Notes: generated from the letters alone by a model not told the origin. Shown: positions 43,406-55,267, counted from the first letter of the stretch. The stretch: 64,000 nucleotides of DNA from Notolepis coatsorum (GCA_963971535.1 OZ020599.1:93321765-93385764), one strand, 5' to 3'. Numbers and translations are program-made.

Positions 43406-44026
43406 CGATGCGAAGCGTTCTCTCATATATCGACTGTTTAAAAACACGATTAACGTTACAAATCTCCCTATTTCATTGTCTTCACTGTTTTTAATTTTGA
43501 TCTTGGATCTTTTTCGATTTTTCTCATTCAGTGTCTTAACTGTCAAACGGATTATTCTTAGCTTGCCTGTAATCTTGACGCGATTGAAAATAAGGGGAAA
43601 CCTTGATGAGTCTTTTGAAAATAAATAAAGGTTTGAACAAATTCATTAGAATGTTCAGTTCTGAAAACTCTAGTCCCACTGGTATGACGGTCCTCCCCTG
43701 GTAACACTATCCCCGGCAGGTAGCAGTCCTTGCACTTTGACAACTTGCTGCTTTGCTCCATTGGCAACAACGGCAATGTTGGCATAGCTGCTAGCCAGTG
43801 TGTAATGATAGGCGGTTTAGATATCACAGAGTCTATTTGCATCTCCTGGCATTTCCATTGTGTTTCATGCAGCTTCTGCTCCGCTCAGTAAGAAGGGCTT
43901 GTGGGAGAAGAAATTAGCTATTCGTCGATTCAATTCACTTTAAAGGAATTCAATTCAGAAACATTTTCTTCTTTTGTGTGTTAAAATGCTGAATAACCCA
44001 CTTGACATGTCCTGTCCTATCCAACC

Positions 44027-44027
<1 letters not shown>
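43406..44027. other. No recognised feature
   Basis: AT-rich sequence. The minus-strand frame at 43558-43842 lacks motifs and splice support. Confidence 0.5.

Positions 44028-44080
<53 letters not shown>
44028..44080. repeat. (GA)n microsatellite
   Basis: 53 bp of GA dinucleotide. Confidence 0.98.
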
Positions 44081-44083
<3 letters not shown>

Positions 44084-44269
44084 ATCTTTATCATCATCCA
44101 ATGAAGTGCAATTTATATTTTGTGGGTTCGAGTCCCTGTGATCATAAATCACAAAAGCTAAAGTTAAAAGGATGTGTATCAGTGATAATCAGACCGTAAA
44201 CAAAGAGGCCTATTGAGATGTTGGATCCTAATGTGAAAAGCTATGTGATTTGGTGTTCTATACCTTGAC

Positions 44270-44458
44270 TTTGTCTATTTTGCTGCTATCTATTTTATAC
44301 TTATTTTATGTCTGCACTTTCTTGTACATTTTGTGCTAATTTTATGCTAATTTTGTATGCCTGTCCTTTTTCTTTTTTTTTTCACTGCTGTGTAGCACTT
44401 TGAGCTTGTATGAAAGGTGCTATACAAATAAAGTTTATTATTATTATTATTATTATAT
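44270..44458 (+). mobile_element. LINE 3' tail, L2/RTE-like
   Basis: 'agcactttgagcttgtatga', 'aaggtgctatacaaataaag' and then (TTA)n. This is the common 3' terminus of fish LINEs and of SINEs that borrow their tails. Only the 3' UTR is present. Confidence 0.65.
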
Positions 44459-44833
44459 TTATGTTTTCAATTGATTTGACTTGAATATAAGTTGACCCCA
44501 TGCTGGTTTGTGTACTGTACAGGGAGTAGGGGGAGCAGGGCCCTCTTTGATCTTTCAAAGTAGTTGCAGTCCTGTTGGGTGCGTTCCAATCAGATCAGTC
44601 TTAACCAGCACTCTGCCATAGCAACTCCAAAACTCAAAACTATGATGCTAGGAAATATAACTGCGTACCGCAAGGTTTGAGAACGCTTTGAAGTTTCTCT
44701 TATCGGGGTTAAGCATGTCATTGGTACAAAGCTTTTGATCCTTTTATTTATTCCACTGTACATACACAGTAGAGCTTGTGTGGTGGTTTCTGAACGTTTT
44801 ATTTTGTCATTTACTTTAAAGAACATGTCTTGG

Positions 44834-45053
44834 AGGGAGCTCCCGTAGCTCACCGCATATCTCGGCGCTATCTCTGCGTCGGGGAAAACCGTGCTCGTCA
44901 CGGATCTGGGGGACACGAGTTTCGATTCCCGGACCCGCCGTCATTTCTCAGAATGTCTTCCCCTGCTCTACATCCCATTTCAACCTGTTTCTGTCGGTCA
45001 TGCTTGACCAGAAAAGCGATAAACGCTAAAAAAATAAAGTTTAAAAAAAAAAT
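44834..45053 (+). mobile_element. tRNA-derived SINE (fourth family), complete with target duplication
   Basis: It begins 'agggagctcccgtagctcac', has a B box 'gagtttcgattccc', a short body and an A-rich 'aaaaaaataaagtttaaaa' tail. A perfect 12-bp duplication 'aacatgtcttgg' flanks it (44822-44833, 45054-45065). It is only about 220 bp long, and I see it once in the window. Confidence 0.88.
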
Positions 45054-45105
45054 AACATGTCTTGGTGGTTGGTGAATGGCCTACTTTATAAAACAGAGTT
45101 GTGCT

Positions 45106-45581
45106 GGCGGCTGGGTGGCGCAGCGGACATTGCGCTCGTCACCAACGCAAGGGACACCGGTCTCGAATCCGGCTGTCAGCGTTGCCTCCGGCTTGGGCCG
45201 GCCGTCATACTGACTCAATTGGCAGAGTTAGCGGGAGGGGAGTCGATGGGTGGTAGTCTGATCGTTGTAAACAGCGACTCCTACAGGTCGGTCAGGGCGC
45301 CTGCACAGCAAAGGCAGGAAAATGGTGGGGGCAGTGTGAGCCTCCTACACGTTACTCCTCGCCAATGAGAGTCCGCGCTGGCAGGTGAAAAGATGTGACT
45401 GGCTACCTCCATGTGTATCGGAGGGGACATGTGATGGGCTTCTATCCTCCCTACGACCAGCCAGTGGGGGGCACATGCGAGCAACGATCAGGACAGGGGA
45501 GGGAGAATTGGCACAAGAGGAAATTGGGATGGGAGAAGAAATCACAGAAAAAAGGAGGAGAAAAGAGTGGGTCAAAAAAAC
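45106..45581 (+). mobile_element. tRNA-derived SINE, large family, copy 6
   Basis: A complete copy: head 'ggcggctgggtggcgcagcg', B box 'ggtctcgaatccgg', body, and tail ending 'aaaagagtgggtcaaaaaaa'. A perfect 15-bp duplication 'aaacagagttgtgct' flanks it (45091-45105, 45582-45596). Together with copies 5 and 7 this fixes the family length at about 455-495 bp. Confidence 0.96.
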
Positions 45582-45724
45582 AAACAGAGTTGTGCTTTTT
45601 TCCCCCACATATTTTTGTTTGGGATGTTTGTTATTTTTTTGACAGGACTTTATCATTTCCAATGATAGTTTTTTGTTTACCTGCCTTGCTCCATTATTAT
45701 CTCAGTCTTGTCTTGTGTTGTCCT

Positions 45725-47131
45725 AATCTAATCTACGAATTCCAATCTGGCTTCAGAACATCCCACTCCACTGACACATGCCTTCTCTATTTGAACGACC
45801 ACATCAAACAAGAGGTGGACGAGGACAAATACTGCGGCATGGTCATGCTGGACCTACAAAAGGCCTTCGACACTGTCAATCACTCCATTCTGATTGACAA
45901 GCTAAAAGCAATTGGTTTTGATAGTCTATCAGTGAGCTGGATACAATCCTACCTGGAGGGGAGAGAACAGATGGTGGAGGTAAACGGTACTCTATCCCCC
46001 CCCCCCCTCACAGTGAGCTGTGGTGTTCCACAAGGAAGCATACTAGGACCGCTACTGTTCCTAATTTATGCAAATGACATGTCATCAGCTTGTGACTGCA
46101 ACTTGTTCCTGTTTGCGGACGACTCAGCCCTGCTGGTCTCTGACAAGAACAAGTTACAGGTTGAAAAAACCCTCAGCTCGGAACTAGGCAAAATCTGCAT
46201 ATGGCTCGCCGATAACAAACTATCATTACACATGGGCAAAACAGAGTCCATTCTCTTCGGTTCAAATAACAAACTCAGCAAGACCGACGGCTTCTCAGTT
46301 ACAGTGGGTGACAATATTGTCACAAGGAAAGATGAAATTACCTACCTGGGTTCCATCCTAGAGGCTAATCTTTCCTGTGACAAAATGGCATCCAATGTAA
46401 TAAAAAACGTCAACCAACAAACTCGATTCTTGTACCGGATCTCCTCTCTGGTAAACAAGAATACCCTGAAGACTCTGGCAGGAGCACTCATTCAAGGGCA
46501 CTACGACTATGCTTGCACCTCATGGTACCAAAGCACCTCAAAGGCACTAAAAACCAAATTACAAACATCTCAAAACAAACTAGTCAGACTACTGCTTGAC
46601 CTTACTCCTAGAACCCACCTCACCCCTGCCCACTTTGACAACCTATGGCTTAGAGTAGACGACAGAGTACAGCAACTTGCAATGGGCCTGGTCTACAAGA
46701 TACACTACACGACCAAGGTACCCATGTACATGTCATAATACTTCCCAAAGGTCAGTGAATACCACGATCACAACACCAGAGGGAGCTCCACAAATCATGT
46801 TAAACCCAGATTCGGCTCAAACAAGGGACTAAACACGTTTAGCAATTATGCCACATCAATGAGGAACGCCCTACCCAAAGCTGTAAAGGAATGTGAATCA
46901 CTACCCACTTTCAAAAACACTCTCAAAGAACACCTAGAGACTGCAATTCGAAACTGGCCCCTACAAATGTCCTAACCCAGTTGTTGCAGTAAATGACCAA
47001 GTATGGCTTTGTCAGTATTCCAATGTACAGTGTACAGTGTCCCCCACCCACCCCCTACCCAACCCCCCCCCCCCCACCTCCAAATTGAGCTGTACTGTAC
47101 TGTACCCATTCTGCAATCTGTTAATAACGTT

Positions 47132-47187
<56 letters not shown>
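45725..47187 (+). mobile_element. L2/CR1-like LINE (family A), 5' truncated
   Basis: Starting in the middle of the RT at 'aatctaatctacgaattcc', it follows the 11946-14800 element at high identity, with a shortened 3' UTR and an (AATC)n tail at 47139-47187. Confidence 0.92.
45730..46977 (+). pseudogene. Family A reverse transcriptase, truncated with stop
   Basis: The frame reads LIYEFQSGFRTSHSTDTC and onward through GVPQGSILGPLLF and FADDSALL. A premature TAA follows PMYMS at 46736-46738. The remaining homology (SEYHDHNTRGSS to about 46973) lies beyond it. It lacks the endonuclease and the first RT motifs, and the GW of 'NLGWL' has lost a codon. Confidence 0.88.
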
Positions 47188-47188
<1 letters not shown>

Positions 47189-47990
47189 GAAATCAATCGT
47201 TTTAAAAAGTGTTTAAAGTGTCTATAATGTTAAAGGTGAAAGTGAGTGTGTGCATGAGATGGATGGATTTTACATGCCTAATTTGTCTCTCTCTTGGGTG
47301 TAGAGAAGAGCCAGTAGCACAAGAGGCTATTTCTCTAGACATAAACATAACCAATACTATTGTCTTGTACTGGAAGAGTACCAACATTTCATACAAACAT
47401 GTCTTGAGAGACGTTTTTGGTGTTCTAAAATGTATTGCAACATTGCATGTTTGACACACCCTCTCTCTTAAACCAGCTGCTAATATTATATTACCCCCCC
47501 CCCCCCCCAGACACACACACACACACACACACACACACTACCACTACCATGGGAATGAACCTCGCTCTGATAGAACATGACAATTTTGTTGTACATCTAA
47601 TAAAAGTTCTTAATAAAATGTTTAGTGATGCCATTATTTTCTATATGAAGGGCTTTCCTATTTGAAACCTATGCTGCAGTTACAGATCTCGGAAACGTGA
47701 CCTATATCCTGCTAATTATATAATAAGTGTTTTTTTAAGGGCTGGCCGTTTTGCAGTACCGAATAGGTTGTAATACAGACTACAGTATAGGCCTAAATAT
47801 AAAATAATAATAATAATCAGAATGTTCTGGTTAAATGCAAAGTAAAATAACGCCGACGATTTTCATTGTATCGACTCATTCGTGCCTGTACTACCTTGTT
47901 TTATATACCAACCATTGTATGGAAAGTGGAACGATATCGATGTGAAAGTCTTTGAATGTTACATTGTGCGAGCAGTGACTGTACACTGAT
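47188..47990. other. No recognised feature except short C and CA runs
   Basis: A poly-C run at about 47495-47508 is followed by (CA)n at 47511-47538. Nothing else is recognised. Confidence 0.5.
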
Positions 47991-48055
47991 CCACGCATGC
48001 GCTCTGGGAGCTCCGGAGCCGCAGGAGATATACCGCTGGTAAGCCAAATTCAGTT
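47985..48055 (+). promoter_or_regulatory. Candidate promoter / untranslated first exon
   Basis: A locally GC/CpG-richer patch contains 'cacgcatgcgctctgg', similar to the NRF1 site GCGCATGCGC. It ends 'ggagatataccgctg|gtaagc', a good splice donor. A non-coding first exon of the downstream L3MBTL1-like gene would fit, but no transcript evidence is available and the distance to the coding exon is 8.7 kb. Confidence 0.25.
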
Positions 48056-49295
48056 CCGAATTGATCAGCAAGCATGATTCTAATTCATTGTATTATAATT
48101 CAATGAACGGGAGACATTGTCATCTTTGATTTGTAAGATTTTCCCGGGGTAAGGAGGCACAATATTCTTCTTGGGGTTATGAAATAGTTTATATTTGCAA
48201 GCATGCACTTGTGAATATAATTAGCCATAAAGCGGGTATAACATATACAGGCATGCATATAATTGACATAATGTTAACATATTTTTCAATGGTGAAAGGC
48301 AAAGGCATCGCATATATTAGTGATAATCAGCTACGATATCCATGGGATCCATCCACGGTGTTTTGGGGTGAAATGGTGTTCATTCATTCGAGATCTCGCC
48401 TGTGTGGGTTGCAGGGTTCAGTTTTTGTAAATGGGATTTTCACAGGAATTGCGACCCAACGCTTTTTTCCCTCATTTTGCCTGAAGGATAACTGATCCTC
48501 CGCCATTTTAACCGAATTGCCGACTTTTTGGTGGAATTAACAGCGCGATTAAAATATTTATGGTATGTCATATTTGGCTTTTTTTTATTGAATGGTTTTG
48601 AAAAGTCACGCGGGGTCATGGGCTGATGAGAGGGGGGAGGGGAGCGGGGGGCGCAATCTGTCCTATACACATCATTTTGTAAATGACAAGTGAATAATTT
48701 ACAAGTGAGTTTGCTCATACTATTATGAAGTTAGGAGGACAGTTGGTATTCATCAACGATTAAATGTTTACTGAACACAAAATCTCAGTATTTTTTTTTC
48801 TCCATCTCTGTTGAACCAAAAATATAGTCCTTTGTGGCAGCAGCACATAACAAATGGAAGGAGATGTGTTGATGATTCTGAGGTGCTTAAAAAAAAGTCT
48901 GGAATAATATAATAGCAATAAAGTCTATATTTTATAGTCCCCCATTTCTTAATGTTTTTTTTTTTTTTTTTTTTTTTTACAAAATACCATTCATTTTTAA
49001 ATTATATTCCTGTTTTCCTCAGTTATTCATATAATTAGCTTCTATTTGTTTGGTCTTATTGTCTCTGTGTATCTACAGTAGTTTGTCTTATGGTCTTGTC
49101 GTGGGGCCCAGAGCTCCTATAGCAGAGACTATGTCTCTGTATTCTCTCTTTCATTATCTAGTTGCCACTGGTCTTCACACAATAGTCGACTGTTATGAAG
49201 ATCACCTCTCACTCCTCGGATGTCTCCCTATTACAATCATTCTGTTTCATTCATATAGTACATATTGTACCATTTATAGTGTAGAACAGTGTTAC
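48056..49295. other. No recognised feature (T-run at 48955-48979)
   Basis: No exon, repeat boundary or RNA gene is seen, apart from a poly-T run. Confidence 0.5.
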
Positions 49296-49299
49296 TTAA

Positions 49300-50032
49300 A
49301 GGGACAGTTCACCCAAAATAGAAATAATAATACAAATAAAAACATTTTCCACCTTACCTGGAGTGCTATCTTATCCGTCCAGATCCGTTTTGGTGTGATT
49401 TGCCTAGTTTTGGAGATATCTGCTGTAGAGATATCTGCTGTAGAGATATCTACCGTCACTCCAATGCAATGGAACTGATGGCACTGGGGTTGTGGTGCTC
49501 AAAGGACATGAAAAGAAAAAACATTTGAAAAACTCAAAAGCAATGTCTCTTTCCAGAAATCAGGCCCTGGTTATACTAGGGGTGGGGGAGTCAAAATCGT
49601 TACAGCGATATATCAATATTTAGTATGTTGATATGATATTATATCGATACACTGATGGCAAGTATTAATATATATTTTTTTTAATAATATGATAATAAAA
49701 AATAATTGGAGTGAGGTGAACAGACTGAAAACTTGACCTTATTAGATAAAAACAGATGTTGTATATATATTGTTATTGGATATGTTGACCGTTGGGGACA
49801 TAATTTGCAGTTGAAAAAAAGGTAATAAATTGCAACATTATTGCAATATCGCAATATTACAGTATTGTGACTCTGGTATCAAGATAATATCGTATCACCT
49901 CTGGTGATTCTCAACCCTACTGGTTACTCAAGGTAATCCCCACATCTTGGTGTGAGCCGTTTCATGTAGGGACTATTTTCTACCAAACTACATCCCCATT
50001 TATCATTATATCACTTTGGGTGAACTGTCCCT
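49300..50032. mobile_element. TTAA-target MITE with AGGGACAGTTCACCCAAA ends
   Basis: The inverted ends 'agggacagttcacccaaa' match perfectly, and TTAA duplications flank them (49296-49299, 50033-50036). A second element (49576-49919) is nested inside. No ORF. The TTAA target fits piggyBac- or Kolobok-type mobilisation. Confidence 0.9.
49576..49919. mobile_element. Nested MITE with AT-palindromic interior
   Basis: The ends are inverted and similar: 'taggggtgggggagtcaaaa' on the left, and the right end inverted reads 'tagggttgagaatcaccaga'. Inside are 'cgatatatcaatattt' and 'caatatcgcaatattacagt' runs. It resembles the relic at 39830. Confidence 0.55.
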
Positions 50033-50205
50033 TTAACCCTTCTGTAAGACCGTCTGTAGTGTGGTAGTGAAAGGGTTAACCTTATGTAGTGTGGCAGTGA
50101 AAGTGTTAACCCTTTGTCGTGTGGCAGTGAAAGGGTTAACCTTCTGTATTGTCGCAGTGAAAGGGTTAACCCTTTGGTAGTGTGGTAGTGAAAGGGTTCA
50201 TGTTT
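50033..50205. repeat. Tandem array of GTTAACC-linked palindromic units (piggyBac-end-like)
   Basis: About five units of the form 'gtgtggcagtgaaagggtta' plus 'accctttgtcgt' or 'accttctgta'. Each junction 'agggttaaccct' is a palindrome around TTAA. The same unit occurs inverted and direct at 57358-57472. Confidence 0.88.
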
Positions 50206-50432
50206 TCAATCTCAGGGAAAATACTTGTATTTCTGCCCTATGACTGTCAATACTACTGCTACCTTCAAAGAACTCTCACATTGATATAATAATAATAATA
50301 ATACAAGGTAGGTACCTACAAAACTATACTTTAGATATAGTAAATGCCTTACGTTTGTCTAAAAACAAGCACACATTTTCAATAGCTATGACCTTTTTGT
50401 ATTAGGCCACTCCCATTGCCACACCCTCTTTT

Positions 50433-50888
50433 TAAACAATCTTTTTCCCCCTTCTTTTTTTCCATTTTTCTCCCCTCCCAATGTTAGTCGTTATGCCAAT
50501 TCCCAGTCCCCTTCCTGGTCGTTGCGCACTCTACCCCCTACCGTCGGTCTGGGAGGGCGGAGACTATCACATGCTTCCTCCGTCACATGTGTACCCAGCC
50601 CACCACTTCTTTTCACCTGGCAGCGCGGACTCTCACTGAGAGAGTGTAACGTGTGGAAGGTCACACTACCTCTCTTAGATCCTTCCCTCGCTGTGCAGGC
50701 GCCCCGACCGAACTGTAGTAGTCGCTGTCCACAACGACCCAGACCCACCCACCGGCTTCCCTCCCGCTGACTCTGCCAATCGAGCCAGTATGACGGCCGG
50801 CCAAGCCGCAACGCTGACAGCTGGATTCGATACCAGTGTATCTTGCGTTGGTGACGAGCGCCTTGTCCGCTGCGCCACCCAGCCGCCC
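50433..50888 (-). mobile_element. tRNA-derived SINE, large family, copy 7
   Basis: A minus-strand copy. The head lies at the right end and the tail before 'ttttttccatttttctcccc'. A perfect 16-bp duplication 'tgccacaccctctttt' flanks it (50417-50432, 50889-50904). Confidence 0.95.
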
Positions 50889-50918
50889 TGCCACACCCTC
50901 TTTTAATCAATTGCCATG

Positions 50919-51062
<144 letters not shown>

Positions 51063-51238
51063 TGACCTCCATGCCTAATTGAAGCCACCTAGGGTGAAAC
51101 CGGTAACTAGAGTAAAGGGTGGAGCAACCGACCGACAGAGTGACCTATAGAGCTGCTGGTTGGCCAAGGAGATTAACTGATTAACGTTGTGTTAAAAAAG
51201 TATTATTATAGGCTGGTTTCATTCTATTTTATAATTAA

Positions 51239-51469
51239 AGGAACATGCACTTACCGTCTTCTCCAGAGTCAGACAAGAAGATAGATAGATACCAGCTGTT
51301 GGTCAAAAACACCTCTCCCGGAGTTTTAAGCTACGCTAGCTGATCCATATCCGCTTCCATTAATTTGTGCTAAGCTAGGCTAGAGAAGAGAGGACATTAA
51401 GGTATCTATCTTCTTGTCTTACTCAGGAGAAGACAGTAAGCACATTTCCCATAATGCTGGTGTGTTCCT
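51239..51469. mobile_element. TTAA-target MITE, 231 bp
   Basis: TTAA flanks the element (51235-51238, 51470-51473). The arms are inverted: 'aggaacatgcacttaccgtc' with 'ttctcc' on the left; 'ggagaagacagtaagcacat' and 'tgtgttcct' on the right, plus matching 'agatagatacc' / 'ggtatctatct' inner parts. No ORF. Confidence 0.85.
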
Positions 51470-51980
51470 TTAAGAACCTCTTGTATTTTTGTTTGACTTT
51501 CTTTACATTTGCACAACCTGAACAGACTTGAGCCACACTCCAGTGATCTACTAAAAGCAGTGAAGCACCCTTTCACAATATTCCTGAACTCTAATATTAC
51601 AGAAAATCTGTGTTTTTTTTATTTATTTTGTTTGTCTATTTTTCAGTTTTTCCAAGTCATGTTTGCTGGACCCGGAGGGCCGACCTACAACAGTGAATGA
51701 CCCTAACTGACTGACCGGCTCCCCACTGTGGAAACATGCATGCGTGAGTGTCGTGCGGCCACGTTTTTGGCTCAACTAGACCTAGACCTAGGCCTAGTCT
51801 TGTTTTGTACACTCTGAAGAAGGTCACATTTTAAATGGCATGAATTTAAGTGAGGTAGAAGTTGTTTCTATTCATAGGTGTGTCTTAGTTTTGTCTTTAT
51901 TTAATCTTGAAAAATCACATTTGAGAAATACAGCACATAATAAATGTAGAAACAGAAAGGTCAATCAATTAAACAATTTC
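51470..51980. other. No firm feature; weak terminal-exon-like end at 51650-51700
   Basis: 'tttttcag' at about 51647 is followed by a short open stretch (FFQVMFAGPGGPTYNSE, then TGA). I cannot link it to any gene. Confidence 0.3.
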
Positions 51981-51984
51981 CAAA

Positions 51985-52310
51985 TCAGAATCCGAAAAGT
52001 CTTTCTTGCCAAGTAAGCTTTGCACGTACAAGGAATTTGTCTTTATCATTTGTTTCATCAGACAATATCAACACTTACAAAGCAAGTAGGAGTACATTTT
52101 TTCTTTTCTTTTTTTTAAAGTAGAATAAAATAAAATGGAATATATAAACTCAATTAGAATAGAAATACAATAGAATATAGTATAGGACAGAGCTGTACAA
52201 TTGTTCAGGATTGTAGCGTATATACACTAAATTAGAATAGAAATACAGTGAAATAGAATAACAGAGTTGTGCAATTGTGCAGTGTTGTGCAAAAAATATG
52301 AACAGTGTCA
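51985..52310 (-). mobile_element. LINE 3' UTR relic (CR1/Rex group)
   Basis: On the minus strand 'caaattccttgtacgtgcaa' followed by 'cttggcaagaaagacttttc' resembles the usual 'tacttggcaataaa' 3' ends of fish LINEs. The rest is A-rich repeats ('aatagaaatacaatagaata'). No frame remains. Confidence 0.5.
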
Positions 52311-52324
52311 TGTTCAGACGATTT

Positions 52325-53134
52325 GATTTTTTTTAAATTTTATTACGGATCCCCATTAGCTGGTGCCATGGCAACCAGCTAGTCTTCCTGGGGTCCACAC
52401 AAAAAAACATACAAAAACAATTATTGCAAAACAGAATTATTAAAAGTCAGTACTCAACATACAATACACAATGAAACTAACAATTAAGATGGCTAAAATT
52501 ACATGCAAGCAAAGAAACAGAAAACAAAAAAACAAAACAAAATACAAAATACAGTGTTAAATACAATTTAAGATTGTTTTTAAAATTGAATCTTTTTAAG
52601 AATTGCTTTTAGAATGCTCATCAATGTTACTAAAACATCAATTTCACCATACCTTTAAAAAGAAAAAAAAACACACAAAGTAATCAGAATAAGTTTTGGA
52701 TAACATGGCTGCAGCTACACTCATGCATGACATATATTAATTTCCTTCCGGATTATGGCTCATTTGAGTTTCTTTTTTAAACTGTCCTTGTTTTCCGTCC
52801 GTATAATATGTAATGGGATCCTATTCCAGTATGTTATGGCTCTATACATTGCAGTTTTCTTTAGAGCGTTGGTTCTAGGCAGAAGTAGGGTGAAGCGACT
52901 ACTTGAAGCATGTCTGGTATTATGGTCATGTCTATCATTGGTGGATAAAAGCATAGAATACAATTGAGTGGGTTTACCCAAGGTACAAATGTTCTATAAA
53001 AACCTAATCAAACTGCATGCTAGTCTCTCCTCCACCCTCATCCACGACAGTCTAGCATGCATTCCCTCCACACTATTCCTTATAGAGCAGTGAAGAGTGA
53101 GTTGGGCAGCTCTATTTTGAGTGAGCTGGAGTTT
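52325..53134 (-). mobile_element. LINE with 'tggtgccatggcaaccagct' 3' end (left part)
   Basis: The 3' terminus at the left ('ccaggaagactagctggttg', 'ctaatggggatccgtaataa' on the minus strand) is a recurrent fish LINE end. The RT-ORF C-terminus follows: KLQLTQNRAAQLTLHCSIRN, HDHNTRHASSSRFTLLLPRT, YWNRIPLHIIR. The frame has lesions near 52985. It continues at 55268 beyond a solo LTR. Confidence 0.8.
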
Positions 53135-53229
53135 ACTAATGTTATGGTTTGTAACCGACCCCAATCGCACAACACAAGACAGGTATGAGAGTAAGCCAAG
53201 ACAGGGCATTTATTGAATACAAACAAAAA

Positions 53230-53500
53230 AGCGGCACTGTCCCTTTAAGGGAGAACACAAAAATACTGGAACAAGGAAAAAGGGCAAAGTGCCTTTAAGA
53301 GGCGAGCAGGCTAAGGGGAAGGCTAAGGGAGAACACAAAATACTGGAAACAGGAATTAGGGAAAAATGGCACTGTGCCTTTAAGAGGCGAGCAGGCTAAG
53401 GGGAAGGCTAAGGGAGAACACAAAATACTGGAAACAAGAATTAAGGAAAATTGGCACTGTGCCTTTAAGAGGCGAGCAGGCTAAGGGGCTAAGGCTAAAG
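53230..53500. repeat. Tandem repeat, about 100-bp unit x 3, in the LTR
   Basis: 'ggcactgtgcctttaagagg', 'cgagcaggctaaggggaagg' and 'gagaacacaaaatactggaa' recur three times with small indels. Confidence 0.88.
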
Positions 53501-53639
53501 GAACAGAGCCAGGGCAAAGGACAGGGCAGGTACAGGGGCACTGGAGAGGGGAACAGGGACAGAGGCCCGGGGAGGCGGGCTGGAGACAGGGACAGAGAAA
53601 ACAGGGTAAGGCCTCGGACAGGGCGAGGGCCAGAGCTGC

Positions 53640-54665
53640 TTACAGGGATGGAGTAGGAGCGCGCAGGCTAGACGTCTGGAGTGGAGTAGGGCGCGTCGGC
53701 TTGAAGAGCGCGCCGGCTCGGAGAGACGCATCCTCCCGTAGAGAATTAGAGAGCGATGCGCGTCTGGAGTAGTAGCGCGCCGGCTAGAAGTCTGGAGTGG
53801 TGCGCGTCGGCTTGGAGAGCGCGCCGGCTCGGAGAGACGCATCCTCCCGTAGAGAATTAGAGAGCGATGCGCGTCTGGAGTAGTAGCGCGCCGGCTAGAA
53901 GTCTGGAGTGGTGCGCGTCGGCTTGGAGAGCGCGCCGGCTCGGAGAGCGCGCCGGCTCGGAGAGACGCATCCTCCCGTAGAGAATTAGAGAGCGATGCGC
54001 GTCTGGAGTAGTAGCGCGCCGGCTAGAAGTCTGGAGTGGTGCGCGTCGGCTTGAAGAGCGCGCCGGCTCGGAGAGAGCGCCGGCTCGGAGAGACGCATCC
54101 TCCCGTAGAGAATTAGAGAGCGATGCGCGTCTGGAGTAGTAGCGCGCCGGCTAGAAGTCTGGAGTGGTGCGCGTCGGCTGTAGGAGCGCGTCTGCGCGGG
54201 GTCTGGAGTGGAGCGCGTCTGCTGTAGGAGCGCGTCTGCTGTAGGAGCGCGTCTGCTGTAGGAGCGCGTCTGCGCGGGGTCTGGAGTGGAGCGCGTCTGC
54301 TGTAGGAGCGCGTCTGCGCGGGGTCTGGAGTGGAGCGCGTCTGCTGTAGGAGCGCGTCTGCTGTAGGAGCGCGTCTGCTGTAGGAGCGCGTCTGCGCGGG
54401 GTCTGGAGTGGAGCGCGTCTGCTGTAGGAGCGCGTCTGCGCGGGGTCTGGAGTGGAGCGCGTCTGCTGTAGGAGCGCGTCTGCTGTAGGAGCGCGTCTGC
54501 TGTAGGAGCGCGTCGGCTGTGCGCGGGGTCTGGAGTGGAGCGCGTCTGCTGTAGGAGCGTGTCTGCGCGGGGTCTGGAGTGGAGCGCGTCTGCTGTAGGA
54601 GCGCGTCTGCTGTAGGAGCGCGTCTGCTGTAGGAGCGCGTCGGCTGTGCGCGGGGTCTGGAGTGG
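53640..54665. repeat. GC-rich compound minisatellite in the LTR
   Basis: First, about four units of roughly 120 bp ('gcgcgccggctagaagtctg', 'agacgcatcctcccgtagag'). Then an array of 18-bp 'ggagcgcgtctgctgta' units, punctuated by 'gcgcggggtctggagtgg'. CpG is dense. All three minus-strand frames stay open for 185-255 codons (R/A/T/D/Q-rich), a consequence of unit lengths divisible by three. There is no sign of a real gene. Confidence 0.93.
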
Positions 54666-55267
54666 AACACTGGAATACCTCCCGTAGAGAATTAGAGAGC
54701 GCAGGCTGTGTCCCACTCCAGGCAAATGGCGACAGGTGGCGAAGGCTGGCACCTCGTCTCACGCCGGAGATGAACCAGCATACAGATACAGATAAGATAC
54801 TGTTATAGAGAATCTCCCGTAGGAGCTTACAGATAGAGAACGACCCGACGAGGACTGGGGGGAAGATCGAGGTATTTAAAGCCCACTGGGGCGCTAATTA
54901 GAACACACATCAGGTGCGAGATGGTAATTGATACTTGACTTAGAAGTGTGTGTTCGGCAAGGACCAATCAACACAGAAACCTCACAGTACCTTAAAGGAA
55001 CGGAGCGAGGCAGGGAATGCAATACATAAACAACGACAACGCGAGGGTGGGGGCTGGTGAGGTGAGGAGACAGGGAATAAAAGGTCCAGGGAACAGGAAT
55101 TAAAGGTCCAGGGAAGAGGCGAACCTCACAGTTCCTCACAGTACCTTAAAGGAACGGAGCGAGGCAGGGAATGCAATAAATAAACAACGACAACGTGAGG
55201 GTGGGGGCTGGTGAGGTGAGGAGACAGGGAATTAAAGGTCCAGGGAACAGGCGAACCTCACAACTAA

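Larger units (their letters stand above)
53140..55262 (-). mobile_element. Solo LTR, 2.1 kb, with internal minisatellites
   Basis: The insertion is flanked by a 5-bp duplication ACTAA (53135-53139, 55263-55267). On the minus strand it starts TGTGAGG and ends CCATAACA. About 75 bp before that end lies 'attcaataaatgccc', a poly(A) signal in the right place for an R-U5 boundary. There are no internal genes, so it is an LTR left by recombination. It contains three repeat blocks (53230-53500, 53640-54665 and a duplicated about 140-bp segment at 54983-55262). Confidence 0.85.

Noticed and set aside
53985..54762. Arginine-rich frames of 185-255 codons in three registers
   Set aside because: They are minisatellite translations inside an LTR; all frames are open equally.
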